Shown: piece after piece, positions 44,909 through 54,521 of the stretch
How positions within the stretch are numbered: position 1 is the stretch's first letter
How the letters are laid out: each line of letters opens with the position of its first letter
NCBI GenBank assembly: GCA_036245525.1
Contig: BTPG01000002.1
Location: 118,274,286 to 118,338,285 of the forward strand
Length of the DNA: 64,000 bases
Direction: 5' to 3'
Origin: Semisulcospira habei
Taxonomy: Eukaryota > Mollusca > Gastropoda > Semisulcospiridae
Program-made: the position numbers and the translations under genes
Notes under the pieces: model-generated
What the model was told of the DNA's origin: nothing
Database searches by the model: none
Seen by the model: only the letters and a program-made list of their open reading frames with translations

Positions 44909-45290
44909 CTTTTTTTTTTTTTTTTGGTTGGGGTGTGTGGGGAGAGGGTGCGGGCGGGGGTTGTTTGTTGTTTCTTGGGTTTTTTTTTTGTTTTTTTGTT
45001 TCTTTTTGGTGTTGTTTTTATTTGTTAGTTTGTTGTTGGTGGGTTTTTTTTTGTTTTTTGGGGGGGGTGTTTATTTATTTGTTTATTTTTTGTTTGATTG
45101 TTTGTATTGTGTGTTATGTTGTGTTGTTTGTTCGCTTTTTTTGTTTGTTTGTTTGTTTGTTTGTTTTTTGGTTGTTGTTTTTTTCAGGGGGGGGGGGTTG
45201 TTTGTTTGTTTGTTTGTTTATAGTTTGGGTTTTTATTTGGTGGGGAAGGGGGTGTTTGTTTTAGGATTTTTTTATGTTGATTGGTGTGTT
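44824..45290. repeat. (TG)n microsatellite grading into GTTT-rich sequence
   Basis: About 84 bp of TG, then several hundred bases of T/G-rich sequence with GTTT repeats. The 145- and 157-residue Cys/Val/Phe frames are artefacts. Confidence 0.95.
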
Positions 45291-45406
45291 TGTTGATCTT
45301 TCGGATAGCAAAGATCGAGTGCCCATGTGATTGATAACATGACAATGAACTCCAGGAATCCAAAGAAATGCGATTTATGTCTAGTCCATGATCCATACTA
45401 GTTGCT

Positions 45407-45619
45407 TTAACCCCTCAACTGCTGGGGCAAGGCGAACGCTTCCCAGCTGCAAGAGACATAAATCTCGCGGGGGCTCGTGAGGATTCATGTCTCTTGTTAG
45501 TCCTTTGTTCTTTATGCCTATTTTTGATGCCATGTACGTCTGTGTTATTCAAGCGAATGTGGACTGTGTAGTGGTTTCAGACGCGTGCAGTTCGTGCTCA
45601 ATGGCAACGAAGGGGTTCA
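45407..45619. mobile_element. PAL-2 palindromic element, near full length
   Basis: Left end TTAACCCCTCAACTGCTGGG, right end GGCAACGAAGGGGTTCA. The hairpin (AGCTGCAAGAGACATAAATC) has a shortened left arm. The right subterminal CTGTGTTATTCAAGCGAATG matches the 52971 copy. Confidence 0.82.
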
Positions 45620-45854
45620 GTGCATAGCAGCAGCGCTGGTGCTCCAACACAAAACCATTAAATAAAGATAACAGAAATCGAACCCATGTCAACTTTTATG
45701 AATCGAAAACAAAAAGCGAGGTCGCACTTCCTGTGTTATCCGCGTGATAAGGGGAGCCCTCTTTACAGGACCGTGGCGTTACCCGGACAACCAGACTCCT
45801 TTTATTTACAATTGCAGACTCAACCCCAATCACTCCCTTAGTCTGAGAATGCCA
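45620..45854. other. Unassigned spacer
   Basis: Nothing recognised. Confidence 0.4.
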
Positions 45855-45925
45855 GCAGGAGGCATAGATTGCCATAAGTCCATGCGGCCGCAGGAGTGTA
45901 TGTGAATCTACGCCTCATGCAGATG
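45855..45925. mobile_element. PAL-2 hairpin, diverged
   Basis: GCAGGAGGCATAGATTGCCA pairs with TGTGAATCTACGCCTCATGC. Confidence 0.65.
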
Positions 45926-46172
45926 GTTTGGTTTTTATTTCTTTCCTAGAGGTAATTGTCTTTTTCTGGTTTACAACGTCTAAGATACAGCGGAACCTGT
46001 TTTGAATAATCATCCATATGAGAGATCGGTGACCTGTCATCAAAGAACATCATTTAGGTGGCTGTATAGTATTTAATAGCAGGTGATACCTGCTGCACTT
46101 CAGGACTACGACTGAGAGAGCACATTTTCTTTAAAACCCATTTTTGATGGCAAAGAACTTGTTTGCTCGAAC

Positions 46173-46333
46173 TATACTGACTAGCAAACGAAATGCGACA
46201 TTTTGGAATCATCGGAAACATCAAGTAGTAGTGTTTCCGATGATTCCAAAATGTTGTATTTCTTTTGCTCGTCAGTATAGTAGTAATTCCGATGATTCAA
46301 AAATATCGCATTTCTTTTGCTCGTCAGTTTGTT
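46173..46333. mobile_element. PAL-6 element with an extra arm
   Basis: TATACTGACTAGCAAACGAA pairs with TTTCTTTTGCTCGTCAGTAT. A second right arm (GATTCAAAAATATCGCATTT to GCTCGTCAG) follows directly, so the right arm is duplicated. Confidence 0.78.
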
Positions 46334-46376
46334 CTACCGGCTTCAGTGTAAAATGAAAGCAAACGTTCGACGTTTT

Positions 46377-46520
46377 GGGTTTAACGTCTTTTGCCACAAC
46401 ACATACGATTTCGAAGACAGGGCACAACAACGTCTCTGACCAAATTTTGACCTCACCCGGGGGTTCGAACCCGGCAGCGACATTTCAGAAGAGAGGCCCA
46501 CGCTCTAATAGGATAAAGAC
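46377..46520 (-). mobile_element. tRNA-derived SINE (family S), copy 3
   Basis: On the minus strand CCGGGTTCGAACCCCCGGGT (B box), GTCAAAATTTGGTCAGAGAC, GTGCCCTGTCTTCGAAATC and ACAAAAGACGTT-like GGCAAAAGACGTTAAACCC, parallel to 47911-48085. Confidence 0.75.
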
Positions 46521-46705
46521 CGATTTATGAAATGATGTTCTCTCAACAACATCCGCTACAAACAGGTTTTGGACACTTCTGAATCGGCAAAAGATAGCAG
46601 CCAAATACAAACAATCTCCACATGCGATCATAAGTGCCCTGTGCCCCTATCTACTCTTCTGTGCCCGTTTAGTTGGTTAGTGCGGGGTGTAACCCCTTCG
46701 CTGCC

Positions 46706-47223
46706 TGGAGTGACTATGTCACCAACGTCGAGGTCCTTGAACAGGCGGAAACTGTGAGCATCGAGGCTTTGCTGCTGCGGACACAGCTTCGCTGGGCGGG
46801 GCACGTCTCCAGGATGGAGGATCATCGCCTACCCAAGATCACTCTGTTCGGCGAGCTCGCCACTGGACACCGAGACAGAGGGGCACCAAAGAAGAGATAC
46901 AAAGACGGTCTCAAGAAGTCACTTAGTGCCTGCCAAATCGGCCACCGCCAGTGGTCTTCGCTTGCTGCGGACCGTGACACCTGGCGCTCCACCATTCACA
47001 AGGCAGCCGCCTCCTTTGAGGACTCTCGCAGAGCTAACCTTAAGGACAAGCGGCTCAGAAGAAAAAACAGAGCTGTCGTAACTCAGAACCCTGACCAGAC
47101 CTTCCCCTGCAGCCACTGCGGTCGAACCTGCCTGTCCCGGATTGGCCTCCGCAGCCACGAAAATGCCTGCAGACGACGTGGGCAAGCCGTATAGAATCTT
47201 CGTTCGCGAAGTCAAGCCAAGAG
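46706..47223 (+). pseudogene. LINE 3' end with C-terminal zinc-finger tail, 15-bp target duplication
   Basis: An open frame enters at the 5' break and runs to TAG at 47192-47194. It reads DYVTNVEVLEQAE, LLRTQLRWAGHVSRMEDHRL, LFGELATGHRDRGAPKKRYK, then FPCSHCGRTCLSRIGLRSHE and NAC, a C2H2-like finger. This is the C-terminal end of a common LINE endonuclease/reverse-transcriptase family. The catalytic domains are missing, so this is a 5'-truncated insertion. The 3' tail ends TCAAGCCAAGAG. The exact 15-bp flanking duplication AACCCCTTCGCTGCC supports target-primed insertion into the PAL-2 terminus. No stops interrupt the remaining frame. Confidence 0.88.
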
Positions 47224-47417
47224 AACCCCTTCGCTGCCAGTAATCACGGATTTCGCGTCAGACTCCACTGCACACTGACCGACATTCGCGTGAAGAACAT
47301 AAACTAATTGGGACCACAAATAGGCTTAAAGAACATAGGACCAGCAAGAGAGATGAATCCTCATGAGCCCCCGCGACGTCTCATGCAGCTGGGTGAGTTT
47401 TAGCCTTGCTGCGGCAG

Positions 47418-47634
47418 TTAACCTTTATCATTCGGAATACATCAGTGTGTGAAATAAGTTTGACTAAAATAGTTCAAGGGTAGTGCCATAATAGCTTGGC
47501 GCCTCTAGGCGCCAAGCTATTCTGGCACTACCCTTGAACTAAAGCCGTTGGTGTATCTGTAAGTACTATAATGTAGTTTGCATTATGGCGGTGTACATAT
47601 TTGAAGCTTTTAGCCTCAGTATGATATGGGTTAA
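47418..47634. mobile_element. PAL-1-type element inserted in a PAL-2 terminus
   Basis: 217 bp with TTAA at 47418-47421 and 47631-47634. Ends TTAACCTTTATCATTCGG and CAGTATGATATGGGTTAA differ from the standard PAL-1, so this is a subfamily. The hairpin GTTCAAGGGTAGTGCCATAA is near perfect. Confidence 0.88.
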
Positions 47635-47640
47635 CGGGTG

Positions 47641-47910
47641 AACGTCCACGTCAGTGATAAGGGAACGTCCCTAAGGGGCGAGTTATGCGGGGCAGGGACA
47701 GCTACCGCGTATGTAGTACGACCTGAACAGTGATCACTTTAGTCGCACGTGCCACTTTGATTTGCCGGGACGGCCTTTCAAAGGACATGCTGCAATATGA
47801 ACAAGTTCGTCTTTTTGCCCCTGGGTTGCGAGGGTAGCTACCAGGGCCAGGCCGGAACCGTGGCTCGAACTCACGAACCGTCTCTTCCCTTCGCTCTCTT
47901 TCGCTCCGGG
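47641..47910. other. No gene seen
   Basis: Nothing recognised. The frame at 47797-48036 runs into the SINE and is not supported. Confidence 0.45.
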
Positions 47911-48085
47911 GAGCTGGGGAGCTCAGGTGGTAGAGCGTTCGACTCTCGTCCGAAAGGTCGTGGATTCGAACCCAGCTGGAGTCAAAATTTGTACAGACCT
48001 CTTTTCAGTGCCCCGACTTTGAAATCACCTTCGTAGTGGACAAAAGACGTTAAGCCCTAAACGTTTCACTTTTTCTTTTTTTTTT
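47911..48085 (+). mobile_element. tRNA-derived SINE (family S), copy 2
   Basis: GAGCTGGGGAGCTCAGGTGG with A box GAGCTCAGGTGGTAGAGC, B box TGGATTCGAACCC, body GTACAGACCTCTTTTCAGTG and CACCTTCGTAGTGGACAAAA, ending GACGTTAAGCCC and a T-rich stretch. A GGGCCAGGCCGG-rich region precedes it. Confidence 0.87.
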
Positions 48086-48109
48086 CGCTCCGATACTACT
48101 TAGCCACCT

Positions 48110-48233
48110 GGGGTCAGTTGCATGAGTGAGGTTAGTCATGCGCCAGTCACTGACTAAGCGAGGTGCTCCGCTATAGCGGAGCACCTCGCTTAGTGGCTGG
48201 CGCAGGAGTAAGCCCACTCAGGCAACTGGATCC
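48110..48233. mobile_element. PAL-5 palindromic element
   Basis: GGTCAGTTGCATGAGTGAGG to CACTCAGGCAACTGGATCC. The core AGCGAGGTGCTCCGCTATAG pairs perfectly. Confidence 0.82.
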
Positions 48234-48484
48234 TGAGCCAAATACTGGGGCTCGTTCCGTTTACTGTGCCTCGTGCCACTTTTCTCATGCATATCCACAA
48301 CCCCAAATCTAATGGTCGTTTCCCGATCAGTCTGCGATGTTATCACAGAACGTATTCATGGCAGGTGATACGGAATGGGCACATTAGCCCCGTCCAAGCC
48401 GGCAACTGGACGCATATTTTGTTTCTGAGTTTTTTCATCATTCAAAGCCACAACCGACCGGTGGGCAAACATACATTGTGGTCA
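48234..48484. other. No gene seen
   Basis: Nothing recognised. Confidence 0.4.
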
Positions 48485-48570
48485 CAGCAAGAGATATCGA
48501 CCCTCGTGAGCCTCCGCATCTGCGTGCGGGGGGGTGGGGGAGGGGGCTCATGAAGATCTATACAGTGGAG
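48485..48570. mobile_element. PAL-2 hairpin with G-tract loop
   Basis: CAGCAAGAGATATCGACCCT on the left and GGGGCTCATGAAGATCTATA on the right, with an expanded G-rich loop. Confidence 0.65.
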
Positions 48571-48821
48571 TCAAAGTCGTCTTCAGGTGTGTGTTTTTCG
48601 GCAGTGCCGAACTAGTGCCCGGCTAGTGGCATCACATGTGTGAATTTGAGATCAGTTCTAGACCCGGAGGCAGCACCAGTTCTAGGTTTGCTATTTTGGC
48701 CGTATACAACCAGAAAGTCCAAGATCACAGATCAACACGCAATTGGTGTTCGACGACAATGATGCAGACTGCAGATCTCGGCTCCAGCTGGAAAAGCCGT
48801 GTCAGTTATAGTGGAGAGCGG

Positions 48822-48937
48822 CCTTACCGAGTACGCAAAAGGCTATCGCGGGGCCGAAGCGGTCGGCCGCAGTCTTCGACTGTGCGCCCACTGCGGCCGA
48901 CTTCGGCCCGATGGCCTTTGCGTACTGGGCCGTAAGG
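48822..48937. mobile_element. PAL-4 family, enlarged copy
   Basis: CCTTACCGAGTACGCAAAAG pairs with CTTTGCGTACTGGGCCGTAAGG-type sequence. The arms extend inward through GGCCGAAG and CTTCGGCC, with a second nested hairpin (GCGGTCGGCCGCAGTC). Confidence 0.7.
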
Positions 48938-49146
48938 TAAAAGAAAATCAAAGACGAGCGAACGATTAGATGCTGGACGCTAAGCTGGCGCGAAACTTAG
49001 GTCATCGTTCGGAGGAGCGGAAGGTGCCGTGCAGTTATGAACGATCAGCCTTCACCAGGCCTCCGCAGCGGGACTAAAAACGTCGGCTTGGTCTGAATAA
49101 TTTGTAGCGTACTGTTATGTCAGTACAGTAGGCTCGAACTTCCTTC
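48938..49146. other. Unassigned spacer
   Basis: Nothing recognised. Confidence 0.4.
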
Positions 49147-49409
49147 ATAACCCGTTCAGTCCCATTTGACCCAGATCGTGTTTCTGCAACGTTCGTTCAC
49201 CCATAAAGCCCTTAAAGACTACGACAGGATGTGGATCGACCATGCTGTTTCAAGGTTGGTGTCAGAATAGCTTGGCGCCTAAAGGCGCCAAGCTATTCTG
49301 ACACAAACCTTGAAACAGTGTGGTCGATCTGTCTCCAGAACTGTGATATAGACCTCAGAGGATATCTACAAAAAGTTGATAATTTCGTCCTCAGGGCGTA
49401 AGGAGTTAA
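49147..49409. mobile_element. PAL-1 palindromic element, long variant
   Basis: Left end ATAACCCGTTCAGTCCC, right TTAA at 49406-49409. The hairpin TTCAAGGTTGGTGTCAGAAT is near perfect. Confidence 0.78.
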
Positions 49410-49461
49410 TTCAACACCAGAAAACCCAGCTGTCTCAGGAACATGGATTCAAAGCTGTGCC

Positions 49462-49516
49462 AGCAAGAGGTATAGATCCTCACGGGCATGAGGATCTATA
49501 CCTCTTTCAGTGTTCA
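49462..49516. mobile_element. PAL-2 hairpin, short
   Basis: CAGCAAGAGGTATAGATCCT pairs with AGGATCTATACCTCTTTCAG. The GC-rich inner part is missing. Confidence 0.75.
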
Positions 49517-49599
49517 GATTTTCTCGGCACTGAACGGACTTACGCATTAGAAACCACTAACCAACTCAGCGCGGCCAGTGGAAAATACGGCCCAAGAGC

Positions 49600-49905
49600 A
49601 CTATGACCGATGGAGGAAAAATAAAGGCCAATTGTGAGTATGACCACTGGAGAATACACTCAGTGGAACATACGACGAATAGAAAATACGGACAATAGGA
49701 AATGCATACAATTAAGACTATGTACAGCCAGTGAAGAATACAGCAAATGGGGACCACAGCCAATGGAAATTACGGTGAATGCAAACAATTAGGTCAATGC
49801 GAAATGCGGTCAGTTTATTTGGTCTGTGAAGATTAAAGCCAATAAAACTACAACCAGTGGGGGAAACAGCCAATGGAAATTACGGCGAATGGAAAAATCA
49901 AGCCA
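49600..49905. repeat. Cryptic degenerate repeat of about 20-26 bp
   Basis: Variants of AGCCAATGGAAATTACGGCG-AATGG recur irregularly about a dozen times. Two nearly exact copies lie at 49757-49780 and 49868-49892. Confidence 0.65.
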
Positions 49906-49917
49906 ATTAGTTAGTTA

Positions 49918-49963
49918 TTGGGGTTTAACGCCGAGCAGGCGACTAGGTCCATCTCACGGCGGC
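49918..49963 (+). repeat. SINE-like core GGTTTAACGCCGAGCAGG
   Basis: GGGTTTAACGCCGAGCAGGC then GACTAGGTCCATCTCACGGC, as at 40756-40795. Confidence 0.6.
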
Positions 49964-50064
49964 GGGAGAAAAAAAAGGCAATCATGGCAAAAGTTGCATA
50001 TAACAAAAGTCGGATGATAACGCTCTTTTCGGGATCCTGTCCATTTCACTCGATCAAACTTTGG

Positions 50065-50448
50065 TAAGAACAAACCAACAAACGAACGAAGGAACGAATA
50101 AAAGAACGAACGAGGAGTGAACGAACGCACGAAAAAAACGAACGTATAAAAGAACGAAAGTAAAAAAGAACAGACGAACGGACGATCGAACGAACAAACA
50201 AACAACAAACAAACGAACAAACGAACAAAACGAACGAATAAGAGAACGAACGTATAAAAGAATGAACGAACGAAAGAACAGACGAACGAACGAACAAACA
50301 GACAAACAACAAAGAAACAAACGAACGAACAAATAAAGAACGACGAAAGAAAGAATGAACGAACGAACGAAACGAACGAATAAAAGAACGAACAAACGAC
50401 CGAACGCACGAACAAAAAAACAAACAACAAATCCCCCCCCCCCCCCCC
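50065..50448. repeat. Degenerate AACG/AAAC tetranucleotide tract
   Basis: GAACGAACGAAC with AAAC and AAAG variants for about 360 bp, then a C tract (50431-50450). The Phe/Arg/Ser minus-strand frames of 113-167 residues are translations of this repeat. Confidence 0.95.
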
Positions 50449-50738
50449 CCTCGGCATACTGTTATATGCAACAAAATGCGCTTTACGAGAGAGGGCTATA
50501 CAAACGTCCTTCCTGCCAACACGCTAATGGGACACGCTAATCAAGCGCCGCCCTAGGGCTGCCATGGTCAGCCGAACATCCCCTGCAGAGCAGTTGCATT
50601 GGGATGGAAAGGCGTGGGATGGTACCTAATACGTGTATTCTCAATGAGCCTCCATAAACGAATACATGTATTTCCGTCAAGTTCTTTGCTGCCCGCGCTG
50701 GTGCCGGTTAGGCACGTCAGGGACAAGGAGACAAAGGA

Positions 50739-50819
50739 TTAACTCATTCGAGACGTGCCGCATCCGAAAACGCGGCGTAACGCCGCGTATCCGTATGCGG
50801 CACTTCTCGAATCAGTCAA
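50739..50819. mobile_element. PAL-3, an 81-bp palindrome
   Basis: TTAACTCATTCGAGACGTGC to GCACTTCTCGAATCAGTCAA, around ACGCGGCGTAACGCCGCGT. Same length as the copy at 11827-11907. A TTAC tetranucleotide run follows at 50840-50865. Confidence 0.85.
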
Positions 50820-50970
50820 TACCCGACGCAAGTAGGCTCACTTACTTACTTACTTACTTACGTACTTACCGGTTCCCTGTGAAGAGCTACCTTACACTGT
50901 CTTTGTCTCGCTGCACTGACATCTGTGGTGAACTTGCCGGCGAACGGCGGGTTCAGTGGTTCTGGTGACG

Positions 50971-51192
50971 TTAACCTTTTGACTCCCGAGACAAAAGTGA
51001 ACACAACCTAATGACAAGAGACATAGATCCTCATGAGCCCCCGCAATTGCGGGGGCTCATGAGGATCTATGCCTCTTGCTGACATCGCTTTGAATCCATG
51101 TTACTGGCAGGGTTTGGGTTCTTTGGCGTTGAAATGACGAAGATTGCCCAGGCGGAAACACAGTCTACGTCAAGTGGCGGCCAAGGGGTTAA
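50971..51192. mobile_element. PAL-2 palindromic element, full length
   Basis: 222 bp with TTAA at 50971-50974 and 51189-51192. Left end TTAACCTTTTGACTCCCGAG, right end GGCGGCCAAGGGGTTAA. The hairpin is essentially perfect (CATAGATCCTCATGAGCCCC, GCAATTGC centre). Confidence 0.92.
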
Positions 51193-51504
51193 GCTGCCCT
51201 TGACCTACCCGCATTCCAATGAGCCCGGCCGAAGTTCTTACTAGGTGATACGTCAGTTTTTGGCAGGGAAAGCCAAAGCTGGCGTTGCCTTCAGAAGGTC
51301 TCTTGTTGATTTAGTGGGACTGTCGGTGACCCGCGGACTCGCATCGCATAAATCTCTCACTGATTGACGCTCTCGTTAGAAAGAGAGAAGCTCTGCAACC
51401 AGACGATTCCTTCTCAGTTGTTGCCTTAAAGAACAGGGGTCAGTTCTAGCCTGGCGCCTGCAGCACAAAAGACGTCACAGAAGATACCAGCAAGAACCTA
51501 GTGC
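51193..51504. other. No gene seen
   Basis: Nothing recognised. Confidence 0.4.
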
Positions 51505-51573
51505 ACCTAGCGCACGACTGTGCGCGGGCCAACGGCGGCCGGCGTCGGCCCGATGGCCTTCTGCGCATTGGGA
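51505..51573. mobile_element. PAL-4 copy, diverged left arm
   Basis: The right arm GGCCCGATGGCCTTCTGCGC and ATTGGG is typical; the left arm is worn. Confidence 0.6.
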
Positions 51574-51609
51574 AACGCTTTGGCTACCGCAGCTAGGCCC
51601 ACTGCCGCC

Positions 51610-51730
51610 GTAACTGTTCAAAGATACACTTCAGTAACAGATGGTTTACAAAACGCAGCGCACAGGTCTAGTTATGGCGGTTCAATTTGGACACAGGAGA
51701 ATCCAGTTCAGCACACGTCCGTCTTTATGT
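51610..51730 (+). repeat. Dispersed repeat shared with 25555-25690
   Basis: CACAGGTCTAG, ACACAGGAGAATCCAGTTCA and GCACACGT are shared in the same order. Confidence 0.65.
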
Positions 51731-51777
51731 CAAGTAACCTGACAATGACTCCACTCCGTTCTAGAAATACAACGAAG

Positions 51778-51930
51778 TACCCAACGGAGAAAGAAACACG
51801 CTTAGAAAAGACAGTTACAGCACGATTTATTAATAGTTGTAACTGTCTTTTCTAAGCGTGTTTCTTTCTCCGTTTGGTACTTCTTTGCATTTTACACGCT
51901 TGGCATTCACCTTTTTGGTCTGGATTTCTT
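51778..51930. repeat. PAL-12 hairpin, complete
   Basis: GTACCCAACGGAGAAAGAAA and ACACGCTTAGAAAAGACAGT pair with the arm at 51840-51885, around GCACGATTTATTAATAG. It continues into CACGCTTGGCATTCACCTTT, shared with 34561-34680 and 37626-37670. Confidence 0.8.
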
Positions 51931-52059
51931 TTAGAAATACAACGCTATCAGTGCGAGAAACAGCTAAACTGAAATAGACTGACACGCTAACGGCGGCGCC
52001 GAACTGATATAAGTGCGATTATGCGTGTGCTTGTGCTGCGTGTCCCAACTGCTGTTAAG

Positions 52060-52511
<452 letters not shown>

Positions 52512-52597
<86 letters not shown>
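52512..52597. repeat. (CT)n microsatellite
   Basis: Directly follows TTTCATTTCATTTCAT, the end of the LINE tail. Confidence 0.97.
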
Positions 52598-52601
<4 letters not shown>

Positions 52602-52649
52602 TTGCTCGCTGACTCTTTTCTCCAAAATGACTCCACACTAACCGACATT

Positions 52650-52740
52650 CCCGTGAAGAAAACAGCGCTTTGAGCATACAGCACTGGATGGAGAAATGCG
52701 CTCTACAAATGTACATCACCATCAGCATCATCATCATCTT
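52650..52740 (+). repeat. Retroelement 3' tail with ATC repeats
   Basis: CAGCGCTTTGAGCATACAGC, GAAATGCGCTCTACAAATGT, then CATCACCATCAGCATCATC. Same GCGC...GCGC tail layout as at 12853, 20500 and 23440. Confidence 0.6.
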
Positions 52741-52808
52741 CAGCTGCACGACTGAGCGAGCTTAGCGGAGTACCTAGCTTAGCGGCTTGCCCAGGAGTAA
52801 GCTCCGTC
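52741..52808. mobile_element. PAL-5 copy, diverged
   Basis: CTGCACGACTGAGCGAGCTT to GGAGTAAGCTCCGTCGTGCA, with a worn centre. Short CA and GA tracts follow (52856-52894). Confidence 0.6.
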
Positions 52809-52858
52809 GTGCAACAGAGGCCAGATTCTCACAACCCCCCCTCCCCCTCCCCTCCACA

Positions 52859-52895
<37 letters not shown>

Positions 52896-52970
52896 TAGCA
52901 CAGTAGAGATTGATGTAACACTCCTTTACTTTTTATCCCGGCTACCCCTATAAGCCGGAGAACCTAACGG

Positions 52971-53234
52971 TTAACCCGTTAACTGCCGAGGCAAGGTCAA
53001 AGCTACCAAGAGCTGCAAGATACATAAATCCTCAAGAGCCCCCGCAGTCGCGGGGGCTCATGAGGATTCATGTCTCTTGTTATTCTTGTTATTTTATTCT
53101 TATCTCTCTTGTTATTTCTAAGATCTTCCTGTCCATTTCTGTCCCATTTACATCTGTGTTCTTTAAGCGAATGTCGGTCATAGTGCAGTCGCTTCGGACG
53201 CGAAATTTATGACCACTGGCAGCGAAGGGGTTAA
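52971..53234. mobile_element. PAL-2 palindromic element, full length
   Basis: 264 bp with TTAA at 52971-52974 and 53231-53234. Left end TTAACCCGTTAACTGCCGAG, right end GGCAGCGAAGGGGTTAA. The hairpin GCTGCAAGATACATAAATCC is near perfect. The right side has TCTGTGTTCTTTAAGCGAAT. Confidence 0.92.
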
Positions 53235-53925
53235 ACATATGCTAGAGCTGCTCTTTTTGAGTCGTGTTTTTTCAACCTTTAACAACACGGCTATGAAAAC
53301 ACAGATGAAGCGCACTGCTTCTACTCCGGAAGCCCCTGACTGCTGAAAACGCTCTGGGTTATTTTTTTTTTTTAATATATATTTATATTTCTTTTACAAT
53401 CAAAACAAGTTGTATTTCTAATCATGCCACGTTAACAGAAAAAAATATGTTGACAGATTGGAGACCATTTCAGTTCTAGAGGCGAGTGGTTCAAGTTTGC
53501 AAACGTGCAAGGTAGTATTTTGTATTTCAAAACATATTTCGGACGAGTAGCTGGGAATGTGTGGACCTGCTTAGGCGCCAAATGTATCAGGCATAGTCTT
53601 AAGCCGTGGCGGTCAAATACTCCATTCCACAATTTGGCTTTGGGCGTGCAAAGGTTGTGTTAGTGCAGCCCTTACTTGCGGTGAAATCAGAATGCAAAAC
53701 ACCAACGTCCCGGCAATGCACCAGTTTTACTGTACTCAAATAATACGGCGATGACAGAATTTGTCGTCGCTTTGAGTGATGTTGGTGCAGCCTGTATATG
53801 ACATCTTTCCGCAGTATGTCCGTCAAGTTAACCGGCCCTTCCCTCCCAGCAATCGCAGATTGTGTTTCTGAATTCTTTGGTAGTTTGGAGTCCCAGTCTG
53901 TCAAGGTTAGTTAATTAGTTTAACG
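53235..53925. other. No gene seen
   Basis: The 101-residue minus-strand frame at 53599-53904 has no recognisable domain. Confidence 0.4.
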
Positions 53926-54062
53926 GTGAGCAGGCAACTAATCCGGCCCATAAGGGCCTGACGAGTGGTGCTTTGACTAAATGCAAATCCGCTGCGCCAC
54001 CGGGTGCCCTCCATCGCGTCCTCTAGCTCAATTCATAATACAAGGGAGGAAACGAAAGGCAC
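53926..54062 (-). repeat. SINE-like repeat, inverted relative to 56270-56400
   Basis: GGGCCTGACGAGTGGTGCTT, CAAATCCGCTGCGCCACCGG and CTCTAGCTCAATTCATAATA are the reverse complement of the block right of the LINE. It holds an A-box-like TGGCGCAGCGG on the minus strand. Confidence 0.8.
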
Positions 54063-54521
54063 GCGCGAAATTCTAGCTGTGGCCGGAAGTATCCCGGACC
54101 TCTTTCTCAACATCTAGAGTTCAACGTTAAACCCTTTAGTAGAGTGCCATGAAAGAGGCCACTCTGCACTGCTGTGCATCCATTAGTTTCTGCCGTGTTT
54201 ACTCTAAAGTCGAAGCGAATTACTCGAAAAGATATTGACAGCCGAGCAGTGTTTAAACCAGACTCCATTAAAGTAGAGCTTTTCGGGCTGGGGGAAATAC
54301 GTACCTAAAGCGATTGCTGCGTGCACGTTCATGTCGACGGTAAGATGCACTCTTGTTTTAATTTCATTGGATATGCTAATTTACATAAACCCTTGAAAAA
54401 TGAGCATGAGGCATATTTCCGGCCACATCTAAAACCCAACACATGGACGTCTGCTAAAATGATGCTTGACTGTGCAAAAAGCCTTGATACTAAACTATCT
54501 TCTTCTTCTTCTCGAACGCCG
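54063..54521. other. No gene; possible LINE 3' flank
   Basis: Nothing recognised before the LINE stop at 54522. Confidence 0.4.

Larger units (their letters stand above)
46691..47640. mobile_element. PAL-2 element interrupted by a LINE and by a PAL-1
   Basis: The left terminus AACCCCTTCGCTGCC (46691-46705) is repeated exactly at 47224-47238, bracketing a LINE fragment. The PAL-2 body then continues (GGATTTCGCGTC, CTGACCGACATTCGCGTGAA, GCAAGAGAGATGAATCCTCA). Its right end GCGGCAG is split at TTAA by a PAL-1 element (47418-47634) and resumes TTAACGGGTGAA. All junctions are explained by two insertions. Confidence 0.8.

Noticed and set aside
49954..50474. Phe/Arg/Ser-rich minus-strand frames up to 167 residues
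   Set aside because: Produced by the AACG/AAAC tetranucleotide tract in several overlapping frames; no domain.
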